In this document: positions 1 to 6,861 of the stretch, in pieces
Layout of the letters: every line of letters starts with the position of its first letter
Position numbering within the stretch: the first letter of the stretch is position 1
NCBI GenBank assembly: GCA_963694535.1
Contig: CAVODE010000046.1
Span: 1 to 15,374 of the forward strand
DNA from: UBA2979 sp963694535
Lineage (GTDB): Bacteria > Chloroflexota > Dehalococcoidia > UBA2979
Reading direction: 5' to 3'
Length of the DNA: 15,374 nt
Notes under the pieces: model-generated
What the model saw: only the letters and a program-made list of their open reading frames with translations
Database searches by the model: none
Told to the model about the DNA's origin: nothing
Translations under genes and position numbers: made by a program

Positions 1-999
1 GGAGATCAAGCCGCTTTTACTGATATTAATTCGCTCTGGTTCTCAGACCCTGTCGCCGCACGTGCCCAGGTCGGTGGCGGTGCTGCACCTGCTGCTGACA
101 CCGAAAATGTCACTGCTGACGCACCTGCTGCTGAAGATGCGGTTGCTGAAGATGCGGTTGCTGAAGATGCGGTTGCTGAAGCACCAGCCGCCACTGAAGA
201 GGTTGCCGCTGAGCCAGAAGTTGTGGTTGTTGGACGAACAATTCAAGATGCTACTCTTACAGGTGTTTCTGCTGCTCGCCCAGCGCAACTGTCCCCTGCA
301 TCTGTCGTCATGCTAGGCCTATTTGTCGGTTCCGTATTTCTAATGCTCGTAAAGCCGGGACCCACTCTTATTCATATTGCATGGGCAAAACCGATCTTCG
401 ACTTACTCAGAATCGAAAATGAACAGGGGGTCGGACTTACTGTAGCTGCTCTCCTCCCACTAGCAGGTCTATTTCTTCTCCTATTTGCAACGTTGCAAGG
501 AAGACAACTTGGAGACTTTGCAGCAAAAACAGATCGTAAATTTAACCGTTGGAGACAACAGGAAACCGAGTGGCGCAGAAGTGAAGAATCAAGAAAGTAT
601 AATCTCGCTGAAATAGTGCACGCAATTGCAAAAGATCGCTTTAATTTCCCTAGTGACGACGATCCAGACTTGCAGTCCTACATCAATTGCCCTGACCCCT
701 CGTTTGGAATCGAACCTCGCGGCACTGGAGAGAAAGTATTCCCCGACATAGTAACTGTCATGCAACCGGGAAATTATCCTGTCGCAATTGCACAAATTGA
801 ATCTCGCGAAACTGTTACACGTGAACAGGCTGACTATGTCTGGGCCTTATACCAAAATCAGGATTGCCCGTTATATATATATGTCCCTGCTGGCTTGCTC
901 GCACAAGCCAAGGACTACGCCCGAGCCGCCAATATTAAGAACATTAAATTCCGAACATGGCGCTGGTCACCAAATGGGATGGTAGTCAAAGAACTATAG
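1..999 (+). CDS. Two-TM membrane protein with degenerate PD-(D/E)XK-like C-terminal domain (5' partial)
   Basis: The reading frame is open from the first base to TAG at 997-999, so the gene begins outside the window; 332 residues are visible. Residues about 22-75 form an Ala/Glu/Pro-rich acidic linker containing three exact AEDAV repeats. Two hydrophobic segments follow (about 102-117 and 145-165), then a basic, charged stretch (KFNRWRQQETEWRR). The C-terminal domain has the order PDIVTV (about 248-253), hydrophobic strand, QIES (265-268), helix, and PLYIYVPAG. This pattern resembles predicted restriction-like (PD-(D/E)XK) folds, but the usual E-x-K is replaced by Q-I-E-S, so catalysis is doubtful. 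The nuclease-fold assignment is inferred from pattern only. A GTG at 223 could start a shorter product, but the coding-like upstream sequence argues against it. Function unknown; the gene is not obviously in an operon with what follows. Confidence 0.75.
   Translation, partial: GDQAAFTDINSLWFSDPVAARAQVGGGAAPAADTENVTADAPAAEDAVAEDAVAEDAVAEAPAATEEVAAEPEVVVVGRTIQDATLTGVSAARPAQLSPASVVMLGLFVGSVFLMLVKPGPTLIHIAWAKPIFDLLRIENEQGVGLTVAALLPLAGLFLLLFATLQGRQLGDFAAKTDRKFNRWRQQETEWRRSEESRKYNLAEIVHAIAKDRFNFPSDDDPDLQSYINCPDPSFGIEPRGTGEKVFPDIVTVMQPGNYPVAIAQIESRETVTREQADYVWALYQNQDCPLYIYVPAGLLAQAKDYARAANIKNIKFRTWRWSPNGMVVKEL
130..174 (+). repeat. Three exact 15-bp tandem repeats, in frame (AEDAV x3)
   Basis: The unit GCTGAAGATGCGGTT occurs three times back to back, followed by a partial fourth copy (GCTGAA, 175-180). 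Because the unit is a multiple of three, changes in copy number would lengthen or shorten the acidic linker of the surrounding membrane protein without breaking its frame. Confidence 0.95.
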
Positions 1000-1055
1000 A
1001 CCTTCTGCTATTCCACGAATATTGTACATTCGGTTAACTGGTCTGGTTATCTTAC

Positions 1056-1085
1056 TTGACTAATTTAGAACATGTGTTCTATTAT
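1056..1085 (+). promoter_or_regulatory. Sigma70-type promoter overlapping a LexA-like box
   Basis: TTGACT (1056-1061) and TATTAT (1080-1085) are separated by 18 bp and read toward the 100-aa membrane protein. The LexA-like box at 1068-1079 fills the spacer, so a bound repressor would be expected to block RNA polymerase. The promoter call is by sequence match only. Confidence 0.6.
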
Positions 1086-1110
1086 CTACACACAATAGAA
1101 CACATGTCCT
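1067..1110. repeat. Inverted repeat, 17-bp arms with one mismatch, 10-nt loop
   Basis: The left arm 1067-1083 and right arm 1094-1110 are complementary except at 1069/1108. The left arm holds the perfect GAAC-N4-GTTC box; the right arm holds a near box, GAAC-ACAT-GTCC (1098-1109), with one base changed. It can be read as two operators for a dimeric repressor 30 bp apart, or as a hairpin at the start of the transcript. There is no T-run, so it is not a typical terminator. Confidence 0.8.
1068..1079 (+). promoter_or_regulatory. LexA/SOS-box-like operator (GAAC-ATGT-GTTC)
   Basis: The sequence is an exact match to the GAAC-N4-GTTC form of the SOS box used by Gram-positive-type LexA proteins. 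It lies between the -35 and -10 elements of a promoter-like sequence, the usual place for a repressor site. No lexA gene is in the window, so the identity of the repressor is inferred. Confidence 0.55.
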
Positions 1111-1139
1111 CTTTGCAGTCCGTAAGGAAAAAGTAATCA

Positions 1140-1442
1140 ATGCACACATACTCTACCGAGATATATATGACAACGACAGCAGTTGCTGAAACAAATACAA
1201 CTGAATCCATATGGGTTATTGTTCTGCTAATTGGATTTGTACTGGTCTCTAATATTTTGCTGATCGTACAATGGAAGGATTCAAGGCTCTCCAAAATACC
1301 GAATCCAAACTCACGGCTAATAGTGAGATCAGATGCGGGACAAGTGAATTCGCTACTACTAAATCAGCCATCATCATTGTTATTAAATAGTTTAGGCTTA
1401 CACCACACGAAATTTAACAAAGAACATAATTCTCATCTCTAG
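1140..1442 (+). CDS. Small single-pass membrane protein, putatively SOS-regulated
   Basis: The protein has 100 aa. A short polar N-terminus (about 22 residues, rich in Thr) is followed by one hydrophobic helix, WVIVLLIGFVLVSNILLIV (about 25-43), then a basic juxtamembrane segment and a polar C-terminal tail of about 50 residues with a duplicated SLLLN motif. The start ATG at 1140 has AAGGA at 1124-1128; an internal ATG at 1167 is a weaker alternative. No family is recognised. The upstream promoter carries a LexA-like box in its spacer. Small single-TM proteins under LexA control in other bacteria (YneA, SidA) inhibit cell division during DNA damage, so a similar role is a plausible inference from regulation and topology, not from homology. 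Confidence 0.65.
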   Translation: MHTYSTEIYMTTTAVAETNTTESIWVIVLLIGFVLVSNILLIVQWKDSRLSKIPNPNSRLIVRSDAGQVNSLLLNQPSSLLLNSLGLHHTKFNKEHNSHL

Positions 1443-1513
1443 AATTTATTATTGCTCCTACAATCGGAGGTGATAGTTATAATTTCTAGTGAATATAGGA
1501 GAATACGTACAAA

Positions 1514-1852
1514 GTGACTGTCGAAGTTTCAGAAATGCAATCTCCAAATCAGTCGAATTTGTTACGTGTTTTAATAGCACGTCGGTGGCCAGGCGCCATT
1601 GCAAAAAAAGAAGTTGATCAGTGGGATCCAGATATAGCTGCTTCAGCAGTTCTTACTGATGCACTTAATAATCAAGAAATTGAGCCCGACAAATTCAGAA
1701 AACTATACACAAAAGAATTAAAACAAAATAACTCACTCCTGATTTGGCTAGAAAAAATAGCCCAAGGCTCTGGTCTCCATCTACTGATAGATACGAACGA
1801 TAAATCAAGTGAGTTGTGTGCACAGGTCATCACATATGAGCTTGAGAAATAA
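1514..1852 (+). CDS. Hypothetical protein, 112 aa
   Basis: The start is GTG at 1514, preceded by AGGAGA (1497-1502). An in-frame TAG at 1496 rules out upstream extension; ATG at 1535 is a possible later start. The product is soluble, with no signal peptide or membrane helix. It is mostly charged and looks helical in its first two thirds (LLRVLIARRWPGAI, then DKFRKLYTKELKQ), with a more strand-like end (LHLLID, AQVITYELEK). No family or motif was recognised. It lies 71 nt after the small membrane protein on the same strand with no terminator seen between, so the two may be cotranscribed. Its small size and the ribosome binding site support a real gene, but function cannot be assigned. Confidence 0.6.
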   Translation: MTVEVSEMQSPNQSNLLRVLIARRWPGAIAKKEVDQWDPDIAASAVLTDALNNQEIEPDKFRKLYTKELKQNNSLLIWLEKIAQGSGLHLLIDTNDKSSELCAQVITYELEK

Positions 1853-1949
1853 GCTCCAAAACCCGCGACCTCGGCTATCATGTTGGTTCAGATAGAAGCC
1901 ATAGAGCTCTGACATGAAATATCAAACAATACAGACGAAGGAGTGAAAT

Positions 1950-3011
1950 ATGCGATTAGGTGTCTCAATAGGCTATTCTGGGCCAAATCTTACCATCCCA
2001 ATTGATTTTATAAAGAAAGCTGAAAATTTGGGCTATGACTCAGTTTGGACCGCAGAGGCTTATGGTTCGGACGCAATTACACCACTCGCGTATATAGCAG
2101 CACATACTGAGCGTATTCGACTCGGCACTGGAATTATTCAAGTGGCCGGTCGGACGGCAGCGATGGCGGCCATGCAAATGCAAACAGTAGATGCGTTAGC
2201 TGGCGGAGGACGGGCAATCGCTGGCCTGGGAGTCTCAGGACCACAGATAGTTGAGGGCTGGTACGGAAGGCCATGGGGTAAGCCATACTATATGCTCAAG
2301 GACTACATAAGTATTATGAGAAAAATTTCTCTCCGCGAGGAACCTGTTCAGCACGATGGAGTAGAAATATCCTTACCGTACAAGGGAGAAGGTGCGCTTG
2401 GAATAGGTAAGCCCCTAAAATCTATTTTACATACAAATCCCCACATGCCCATATGGCTTGGCGCAGGTGGCCCGGATAATCTACGCCTGGCTGGACAAAT
2501 TTGTGATGGCGTACTCCCACTAGGCTTTGTGCCTAATCGAATGAATGAGTACAAAATTCAAATTGAAGAGGGATTTAGTAGAGCTAACAAAAATGGAGCT
2601 GAAAATAAATCATGGGACAATTTTGAGTTTCAACCCGGCGTCACCGTCAACATTACGGAAGATGTTCGAGCGGCCTTTAGAGCAATGAAACCATCAATTG
2701 CTCTCTATGTTGGAGGTATGGGACACAAAAACATGAACTTTCACAAACAGCAGATGATAGCCCGAGGCTACGGCGAAACAGCTGAGCGAATTCAAGAGCT
2801 GTACCTAGCCGGACGTAAGGCAGAAGCTCTCGAGGAGATACCAGACGAATATTGTGATGAGAGCTCACTTATAGGATCAAAGGCAAGAATAAAAGAACGA
2901 TACATGGCTTGGGCAGACTCAGGGATCACCGGACTCACTATCAATACTAGAGAAGAAGAAACGCTAGAATTCATGGCTGAAATTGCTGAGGTCACACCAT
3001 TGAAAGTCTAG
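1950..3011 (+). CDS. LLM-class F420-dependent oxidoreductase
   Basis: The protein has 353 aa and belongs to the luciferase-like monooxygenase family, an (alpha/beta)8 barrel that binds reduced F420 or FMN in the cytoplasm. Visible family features are the N-terminal strand MRLGVSIGYSG, ENLGYDSVWTAEAYGSD (25-41), the TERIRLGTGIIQVAGRT block (53-69) and the glycine-rich GGGRAIAGLGVSG (85-97). PIWLGAGGPDNLRLAGQICDGVLP follows further on. These match F420-type members (MSMEG/Rv3520c-like) better than bacterial luciferase proper, though an FMN-dependent monooxygenase cannot be excluded. The substrate is unknown. The start ATG has GAAGGAG immediately upstream (1938-1944). Marine SAR202 Chloroflexota are known for large expansions of such flavin enzymes. 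It appears to be monocistronic: a new promoter and operator precede nadA. Confidence 0.85.
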   Translation: MRLGVSIGYSGPNLTIPIDFIKKAENLGYDSVWTAEAYGSDAITPLAYIAAHTERIRLGTGIIQVAGRTAAMAAMQMQTVDALAGGGRAIAGLGVSGPQIVEGWYGRPWGKPYYMLKDYISIMRKISLREEPVQHDGVEISLPYKGEGALGIGKPLKSILHTNPHMPIWLGAGGPDNLRLAGQICDGVLPLGFVPNRMNEYKIQIEEGFSRANKNGAENKSWDNFEFQPGVTVNITEDVRAAFRAMKPSIALYVGGMGHKNMNFHKQQMIARGYGETAERIQELYLAGRKAEALEEIPDEYCDESSLIGSKARIKERYMAWADSGITGLTINTREEETLEFMAEIAEVTPLKV

Positions 3012-3018
3012 TCACGTC

Positions 3019-3047
3019 TTGACATCGTGAGCTCCGAGTTTTAACCT
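3019..3047 (+). promoter_or_regulatory. Probable promoter of the nadABC operon
   Basis: TTGACA (3019-3024) and TAACCT (3042-3047) are spaced by 17 bp, giving a predicted transcript start near 3054, just before the palindromic operator. The -35 also sits inside a small inverted repeat, TCACG-N9-CGTGA (3012-3030). Confidence 0.45.
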
Positions 3048-3060
3048 ACTAACCACGTTA

Positions 3061-3083
3061 GTTTGCGTACAATGTACGCAAAC
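3061..3083. promoter_or_regulatory. Perfect palindromic operator upstream of nadA
   Basis: GTTTGCGTAC (3061-3070) and GTACGCAAAC (3074-3083) are exact reverse complements around AAT. The site lies between the predicted promoter and the nadA ribosome binding site. With a 3-base centre and no following T-run it fits a homodimeric repressor site better than a terminator. Because it precedes the whole NAD operon, an NAD-responsive regulator of the NrtR/NiaR/NadQ kind is the likely binder; which one cannot be told. Confidence 0.7.
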
Positions 3084-3097
3084 AGAGCGAAGGTAGG

Positions 3098-4312
3098 ATG
3101 AAAATGTCAATCGTCACCAAACCGAACCCATATTTTGAAATGTCACAACTACAGTGTGAGACTGATACGGGAATCGACACTCTTCCTCTAGCGTCGGAAT
3201 CATCTTTTGGATCATGGCAAACCACTATCCCAGAAGAGTATTGGTCGCTCGACTCTCAAGCACTAGTTAAAAGAATTTCGGATGCTAGACAGGAGTTGGG
3301 TTCTGAGTTAATAGTTCTCGGCCATCATTACCAACGAGAAGACATTATCCAGTTCGCAGACGAGCGAGGAGACTCATTTGCATTGGCGGAGTACGCGGCG
3401 AGGAACGATAAAGCTAAATATATCCTGTTCTGCGGTGTTCATTTCATGGCTGAAGCCGCTGATATTTTATCGACTGACTCCCAGCATGTAATCTTGCCTA
3501 ACTTGGAAGCCGGATGCTCTATGGCCGATATGGCCCGGGAAGCAGACGTAAAAAATGCTTGGTCGGAATTAGAAGCATTTTATGGATCTACGAATGACAT
3601 CATTCCCGTCACATATATGAATTCGGCCGCAAGCCTTAAAGCTTTTTGTGGAGAACATGGTGGAGTTGTTTGTACGTCCTCTAATGCGACAAAAGTGCTC
3701 ACATGGGCATTTCAACAAGGCAAGCGAGTGTTCTTTTTCCCTGATCAACACCTCGGTAGGAACACCGGACATTCGATGAATATACCATTAGATGAAATGG
3801 TTCTATGGAATTGGCGCATACCAACAGGATCTCTTGGAGATATTATCCCAAGTGCGCTAGAGAGTTCCAAAATAATTCTTTGGCAGGGACATTGCTCAGT
3901 TCATCAACGTTTCACTCCGCAACAAATTAGTGACGCACGTAACAAACATAAAGACGCACAAATTGTTGTCCATCCCGAATGTCGTCATGACGTAGTGCAG
4001 AGTGCTGATGCAAATGGTTCCACCGCGTTTATAGCTGAATATGTCGCAAAAGCCGCACCGGGTTCCACAATCGGTATTGGAACAGAAATCAATTTGGTTG
4101 CGCGACTTGCAAAAGAAAATCCAGATAAAAATATTTTCTGTCTCGATCCTGTTGTGTGTCCATGTTCAACTATGTATCGAGTACACCCTGCGTATCTAGC
4201 TTGGGTAATGGAAGAACTCACAAAGGGAAATATTCACAATCAAATCAGTGTTAATTCTGAGATCAAAACTCACGCACGAACTGCGCTGAATCGAATGCTG
4301 GAACTGCGATAA
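3098..4312 (+). CDS. nadA: Quinolinate synthase NadA
   Basis: The protein (404 aa) condenses iminoaspartate with dihydroxyacetone phosphate to quinolinate, the second step of de novo NAD synthesis, using an oxygen-sensitive [4Fe-4S] cluster. Family motifs are clear: LGHHYQREDIIQFAD (74-88), FCGVHFMAEAA (111-121), LEAGCSMAD (136-144), YMNSAA (173-178), VCTSSNAT (191-198), WQGHCSVH (262-269), HPECRHDV (292-299) and DPVVCPCSTMYRVHP (350-364). The three expected cluster cysteines correspond to C140, C295 and one of C354/C356. About 45 residues precede the conserved core. ATG at 3098 follows AAGG at 3090-3093; ATG at 3104 is an alternative. It is the first gene of a nadA-nadB-nadC operon with a palindromic operator upstream. 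The assignment is secure. Confidence 0.97.
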   Translation: MKMSIVTKPNPYFEMSQLQCETDTGIDTLPLASESSFGSWQTTIPEEYWSLDSQALVKRISDARQELGSELIVLGHHYQREDIIQFADERGDSFALAEYAARNDKAKYILFCGVHFMAEAADILSTDSQHVILPNLEAGCSMADMAREADVKNAWSELEAFYGSTNDIIPVTYMNSAASLKAFCGEHGGVVCTSSNATKVLTWAFQQGKRVFFFPDQHLGRNTGHSMNIPLDEMVLWNWRIPTGSLGDIIPSALESSKIILWQGHCSVHQRFTPQQISDARNKHKDAQIVVHPECRHDVVQSADANGSTAFIAEYVAKAAPGSTIGIGTEINLVARLAKENPDKNIFCLDPVVCPCSTMYRVHPAYLAWVMEELTKGNIHNQISVNSEIKTHARTALNRMLELR

Positions 4313-4333
4313 ATAGGAATCAATAATTGTTTT

Positions 4334-4339
4334 GGAGAG
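4334..4339 (+). promoter_or_regulatory. Ribosome binding site deciding the nadB start
   Basis: GGAGAG lies 10 nt before ATG at 4350. A TTG at 4332 overlaps this site and would have no ribosome binding site of its own, so ATG 4350 is chosen. Confidence 0.75.
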
Positions 4340-4349
4340 TACGACCCCT

Positions 4350-5939
4350 ATGTCTAATACTCCCCCTGAGTACGACTTAATAATTGTTGGGTCAGGTATT
4401 GCAGGGCTCTATGCCGCAATAAAAGCTAGAGAAGTGGGCCTCAGCGTCTTGCTCGTTACTAAGTCGAGTATAGAAGAGGCATCTACACGCTATGCACAGG
4501 GAGGTATTGCCGCAGCAGTAGGAGCAGGTGATAGTCCTGAAAAACATCTCGCTGACACACTCAACGCTGGCGCAGGTTTGGTCGACGAGGCCGCAGCAAG
4601 AATACTCTGTTCGGAAGCTGCTTCAAGAATTGCAGATTTAGCTCGATTTGGAGTGCAATTTGACTCTGTCGATGGACAGGTCAATCTAGGCCATGAAGGA
4701 GCACATTCTCAACCGCGAATCTTACACGCAAGAGGAGACGGTACGGGGCTTGAGATAGAAACTTCACTGTCCCACCTGGCTCAAGAGAAATTAGAAATTC
4801 GAGAGAACACGATTCCCGAGAAAATACTCCTAGAATCTGATAGCACCGGCAACAAATTCGCCGTTGGAATAGAAAGTCACAACACCGTTACGGGTGTCAC
4901 CGAATCCATTTATTCGCGCCACGTAATGCTAGCGACCGGAGGAGCAGGTCAAATCTACAAAGTGACGACTAATCCGCAAGTTTCGACCGGTGATGGGGTA
5001 GCCCTCGGCTATAACGCTGGCGCGGTCGTAACTGACATGGAATTTGTTCAGTTTCACCCCACCGCTCTGGTACTCCCAGACCGACCAGTTTTTCTAATTT
5101 CGGAGGCTTTACGAGGCGATGGAGCTCAGCTTCTTAATAATTCAGGTGAACGATTCATGAGCCGCTATGACAAGTTGCTGGAACTTGCACCCCGAGACAT
5201 AGTGGCGCGGGCTATTGTCGAGGAATCAATAAATACAGATAAAGATCACGTGTGGCTAGACATCAGAACAAAAACAACCGAAAAGTCAAAAGAATGGCTC
5301 TTTGCACGATTTCCTCAAATTAGTTCAGTATGTGTGAGTGCCGGAATAGACATTTCACGGGACCTCATTCCCGTGTCACCAGCGGCTCATTATTTGATGG
5401 GGGGACTTGTTACTAATACGTATGGAGAAACGTCAGTACCAGGCCTCTTCGCAATTGGAGAAACAGCTTGTACCGGCGTGCATGGCGCCAATCGACTAGC
5501 AAGTAATTCTTTACTTGAAACCGTTATTTTTGCCCACCGTGCAATAGATCAAATTATCAGTCCAAAGGCCACAGACATCAGCATTAAATCTGTTCAGACT
5601 CCATACGCGATTCCGACTATTGTATTGAGTCAAGTTGAAACCACATTGACAGCATCAGAAATAAAAAAAGAAATCCAAAATATAATGTGGACGCGCGCTG
5701 GTGTTGTTCGCAACAAAGAAGGCTTAGAATTTGCCAGGGTTAAACTTGAACAACTTGCAAAAAATGCAACAAACAAAGGTGAAATTAGTGACTACGAAAC
5801 TCAGTCGCTACTTACGGTTAGTCGGTTAATGATTGATGCAGCATTAAAACGTACAGAATCTCGAGGATCTCATTTCAGAGAAGATTTCCCCGCAAGCAGT
5901 GACAGTTGGAAAACACATATCCATTATCAACAATCGTAA
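4350..5939 (+). CDS. nadB: L-aspartate oxidase NadB
   Basis: This FAD enzyme (529 aa) oxidises L-aspartate to iminoaspartate, the substrate of NadA. The N-terminal FAD-binding site is IIVGSGIAGLYAA (11-23), followed by STRYAQGGIAAA (45-56). Further family blocks are ILHARGDGTG (124-133), MLATGGAG (193-200), EFVQFHPTAL (231-240), SEALRGDGAQ (251-260), PRDIVARA (281-288), AAHYLMGG (345-352) and ACTGVHGANRLASNSLLE (373-390). These correspond to the FAD and dicarboxylate-binding regions shared with the succinate dehydrogenase flavoprotein family; the nad operon context decides for aspartate oxidase. It starts 37 nt after nadA and ends 17 nt before the chosen nadC start, consistent with one transcript. 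Length is normal for the family. Confidence 0.97.
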   Translation: MSNTPPEYDLIIVGSGIAGLYAAIKAREVGLSVLLVTKSSIEEASTRYAQGGIAAAVGAGDSPEKHLADTLNAGAGLVDEAAARILCSEAASRIADLARFGVQFDSVDGQVNLGHEGAHSQPRILHARGDGTGLEIETSLSHLAQEKLEIRENTIPEKILLESDSTGNKFAVGIESHNTVTGVTESIYSRHVMLATGGAGQIYKVTTNPQVSTGDGVALGYNAGAVVTDMEFVQFHPTALVLPDRPVFLISEALRGDGAQLLNNSGERFMSRYDKLLELAPRDIVARAIVEESINTDKDHVWLDIRTKTTEKSKEWLFARFPQISSVCVSAGIDISRDLIPVSPAAHYLMGGLVTNTYGETSVPGLFAIGETACTGVHGANRLASNSLLETVIFAHRAIDQIISPKATDISIKSVQTPYAIPTIVLSQVETTLTASEIKKEIQNIMWTRAGVVRNKEGLEFARVKLEQLAKNATNKGEISDYETQSLLTVSRLMIDAALKRTESRGSHFREDFPASSDSWKTHIHYQQS

Positions 5940-5956
5940 GAATCAGGAAAAATATT

Positions 5957-6844
5957 ATGGCGTCTAATCTTAAGGAACCATCATTTCATGTATGGCAAGA
6001 GGTGATCCGATCGGCATTACATGAAGACAGAAGCGAATACGACGTTACTACTCAGTCCACTGTTCTAAAAGAACAAATTGGCACGGGTGTACTTAGATTC
6101 AAACAAAATGGCACTCTAGCAGGTGTTAAAGCTGCAGAAACAGCATTCAAATATATGGATCCCACTGCTCGTATGTCGAAAGTTTTACCCGATGGAACAC
6201 AAGTCGAAAGTGGCAGGACTATAGCTGTCGTCGACGGAACATTACAAGCAATTTTATCAGCAGAGAGGGTAGCCTTAAATTTGTTGCAACGGCTATCTGG
6301 CGTAGCAACACTCACCGCAGAAATGGTGTCGCTTCTTCACGAATATCCCAATGTGACAATTGTAGATACCCGTAAAACAACACCGGGGTTAAGGTCACTC
6401 GAAAGATATGCGGTGCGGTGCGGTGGTGGCTCAAATCATCGTGACAATCTACAAGACGGGGTTCTTATCAAAGATAATCATATTGCGGCCGCACAAAAAC
6501 GGGGAGTAGGAATTTCTGAATTAATATCTGATGTGCGACAACAAATTCCACACACTCTGCAAATAGAAATCGAAGCAGACACTCCAGAGCTTGCTGAAGA
6601 AGCTGTACTCGGAGGGGCAGATATTGTAATGCTCGATAACATGACACCCGACACCATGAAAGAAATTGTTCGGAACGCTCGCAAATTGCAACAAGCACAG
6701 CATGTGATATTTGAGGCGTCCGGTGGAATTACTGACGCTACAATTGAGGCAGTAGCATCTGCAGGAGTTGACCTAATTTCTGTCGGAGCTTTGACACACT
6801 CAGCGGCTGCTATTGATATCGGCCTCGATATTTCAATAAATTAG
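5957..6844 (+). CDS. nadC: Nicotinate-nucleotide pyrophosphorylase NadC
   Basis: The protein (295 aa) converts quinolinate and PRPP to nicotinate mononucleotide, CO2 and pyrophosphate, completing the three-gene de novo route. Motifs in order are LHEDRSEYDVTTQ (21-33), AERVALNLLQRLSGVAT (102-118), VDTRKTTPGLR (136-146), ERYAVRCGGGSNHR (149-162), DGVLIKDNHI (167-176), IEIEADT (203-209), DIVMLDN (222-228), FEASGGI (252-258) and VDLISVGALTHSAAAIDIGL (271-290). They include the arginines and lysines that bind quinolinate and PRPP phosphate. ATG at 5957 is preferred because AGGAAA (5945-5950) lies just upstream and the product then has the usual length; a TTG at 5906 would overlap nadB and add 17 residues unlike the family. 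Confidence 0.96.
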   Translation: MASNLKEPSFHVWQEVIRSALHEDRSEYDVTTQSTVLKEQIGTGVLRFKQNGTLAGVKAAETAFKYMDPTARMSKVLPDGTQVESGRTIAVVDGTLQAILSAERVALNLLQRLSGVATLTAEMVSLLHEYPNVTIVDTRKTTPGLRSLERYAVRCGGGSNHRDNLQDGVLIKDNHIAAAQKRGVGISELISDVRQQIPHTLQIEIEADTPELAEEAVLGGADIVMLDNMTPDTMKEIVRNARKLQQAQHVIFEASGGITDATIEAVASAGVDLISVGALTHSAAAIDIGLDISIN

Positions 6845-6861
6845 CGACTGAAAGATATATC

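Noticed and set aside
6..288. Minus-strand and alternative plus-strand reading frames at the left edge
   Set aside because: They overlie the repetitive Ala/Glu-rich linker of the plus-strand gene, whose frame is open to the window edge and continues into convincing membrane and domain sequence; the others are low-complexity by-products of the repeat.
1838..1856. GAGCTT/AAGCTC hairpin at the end of the 112-aa gene as a terminator
   Set aside because: Only six base pairs, overlapping the stop codon, with no T-run after it.
3061..3083. The nadA-upstream palindrome as a terminator of the LLM oxidoreductase gene
   Set aside because: No T-run follows, the loop is only 3 nt, and it lies directly before the nadA ribosome binding site, which fits an operator better.
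6468..6703. Several minus-strand frames inside nadC
   Set aside because: Antisense to a strongly conserved enzyme; no ribosome binding site or domain support.
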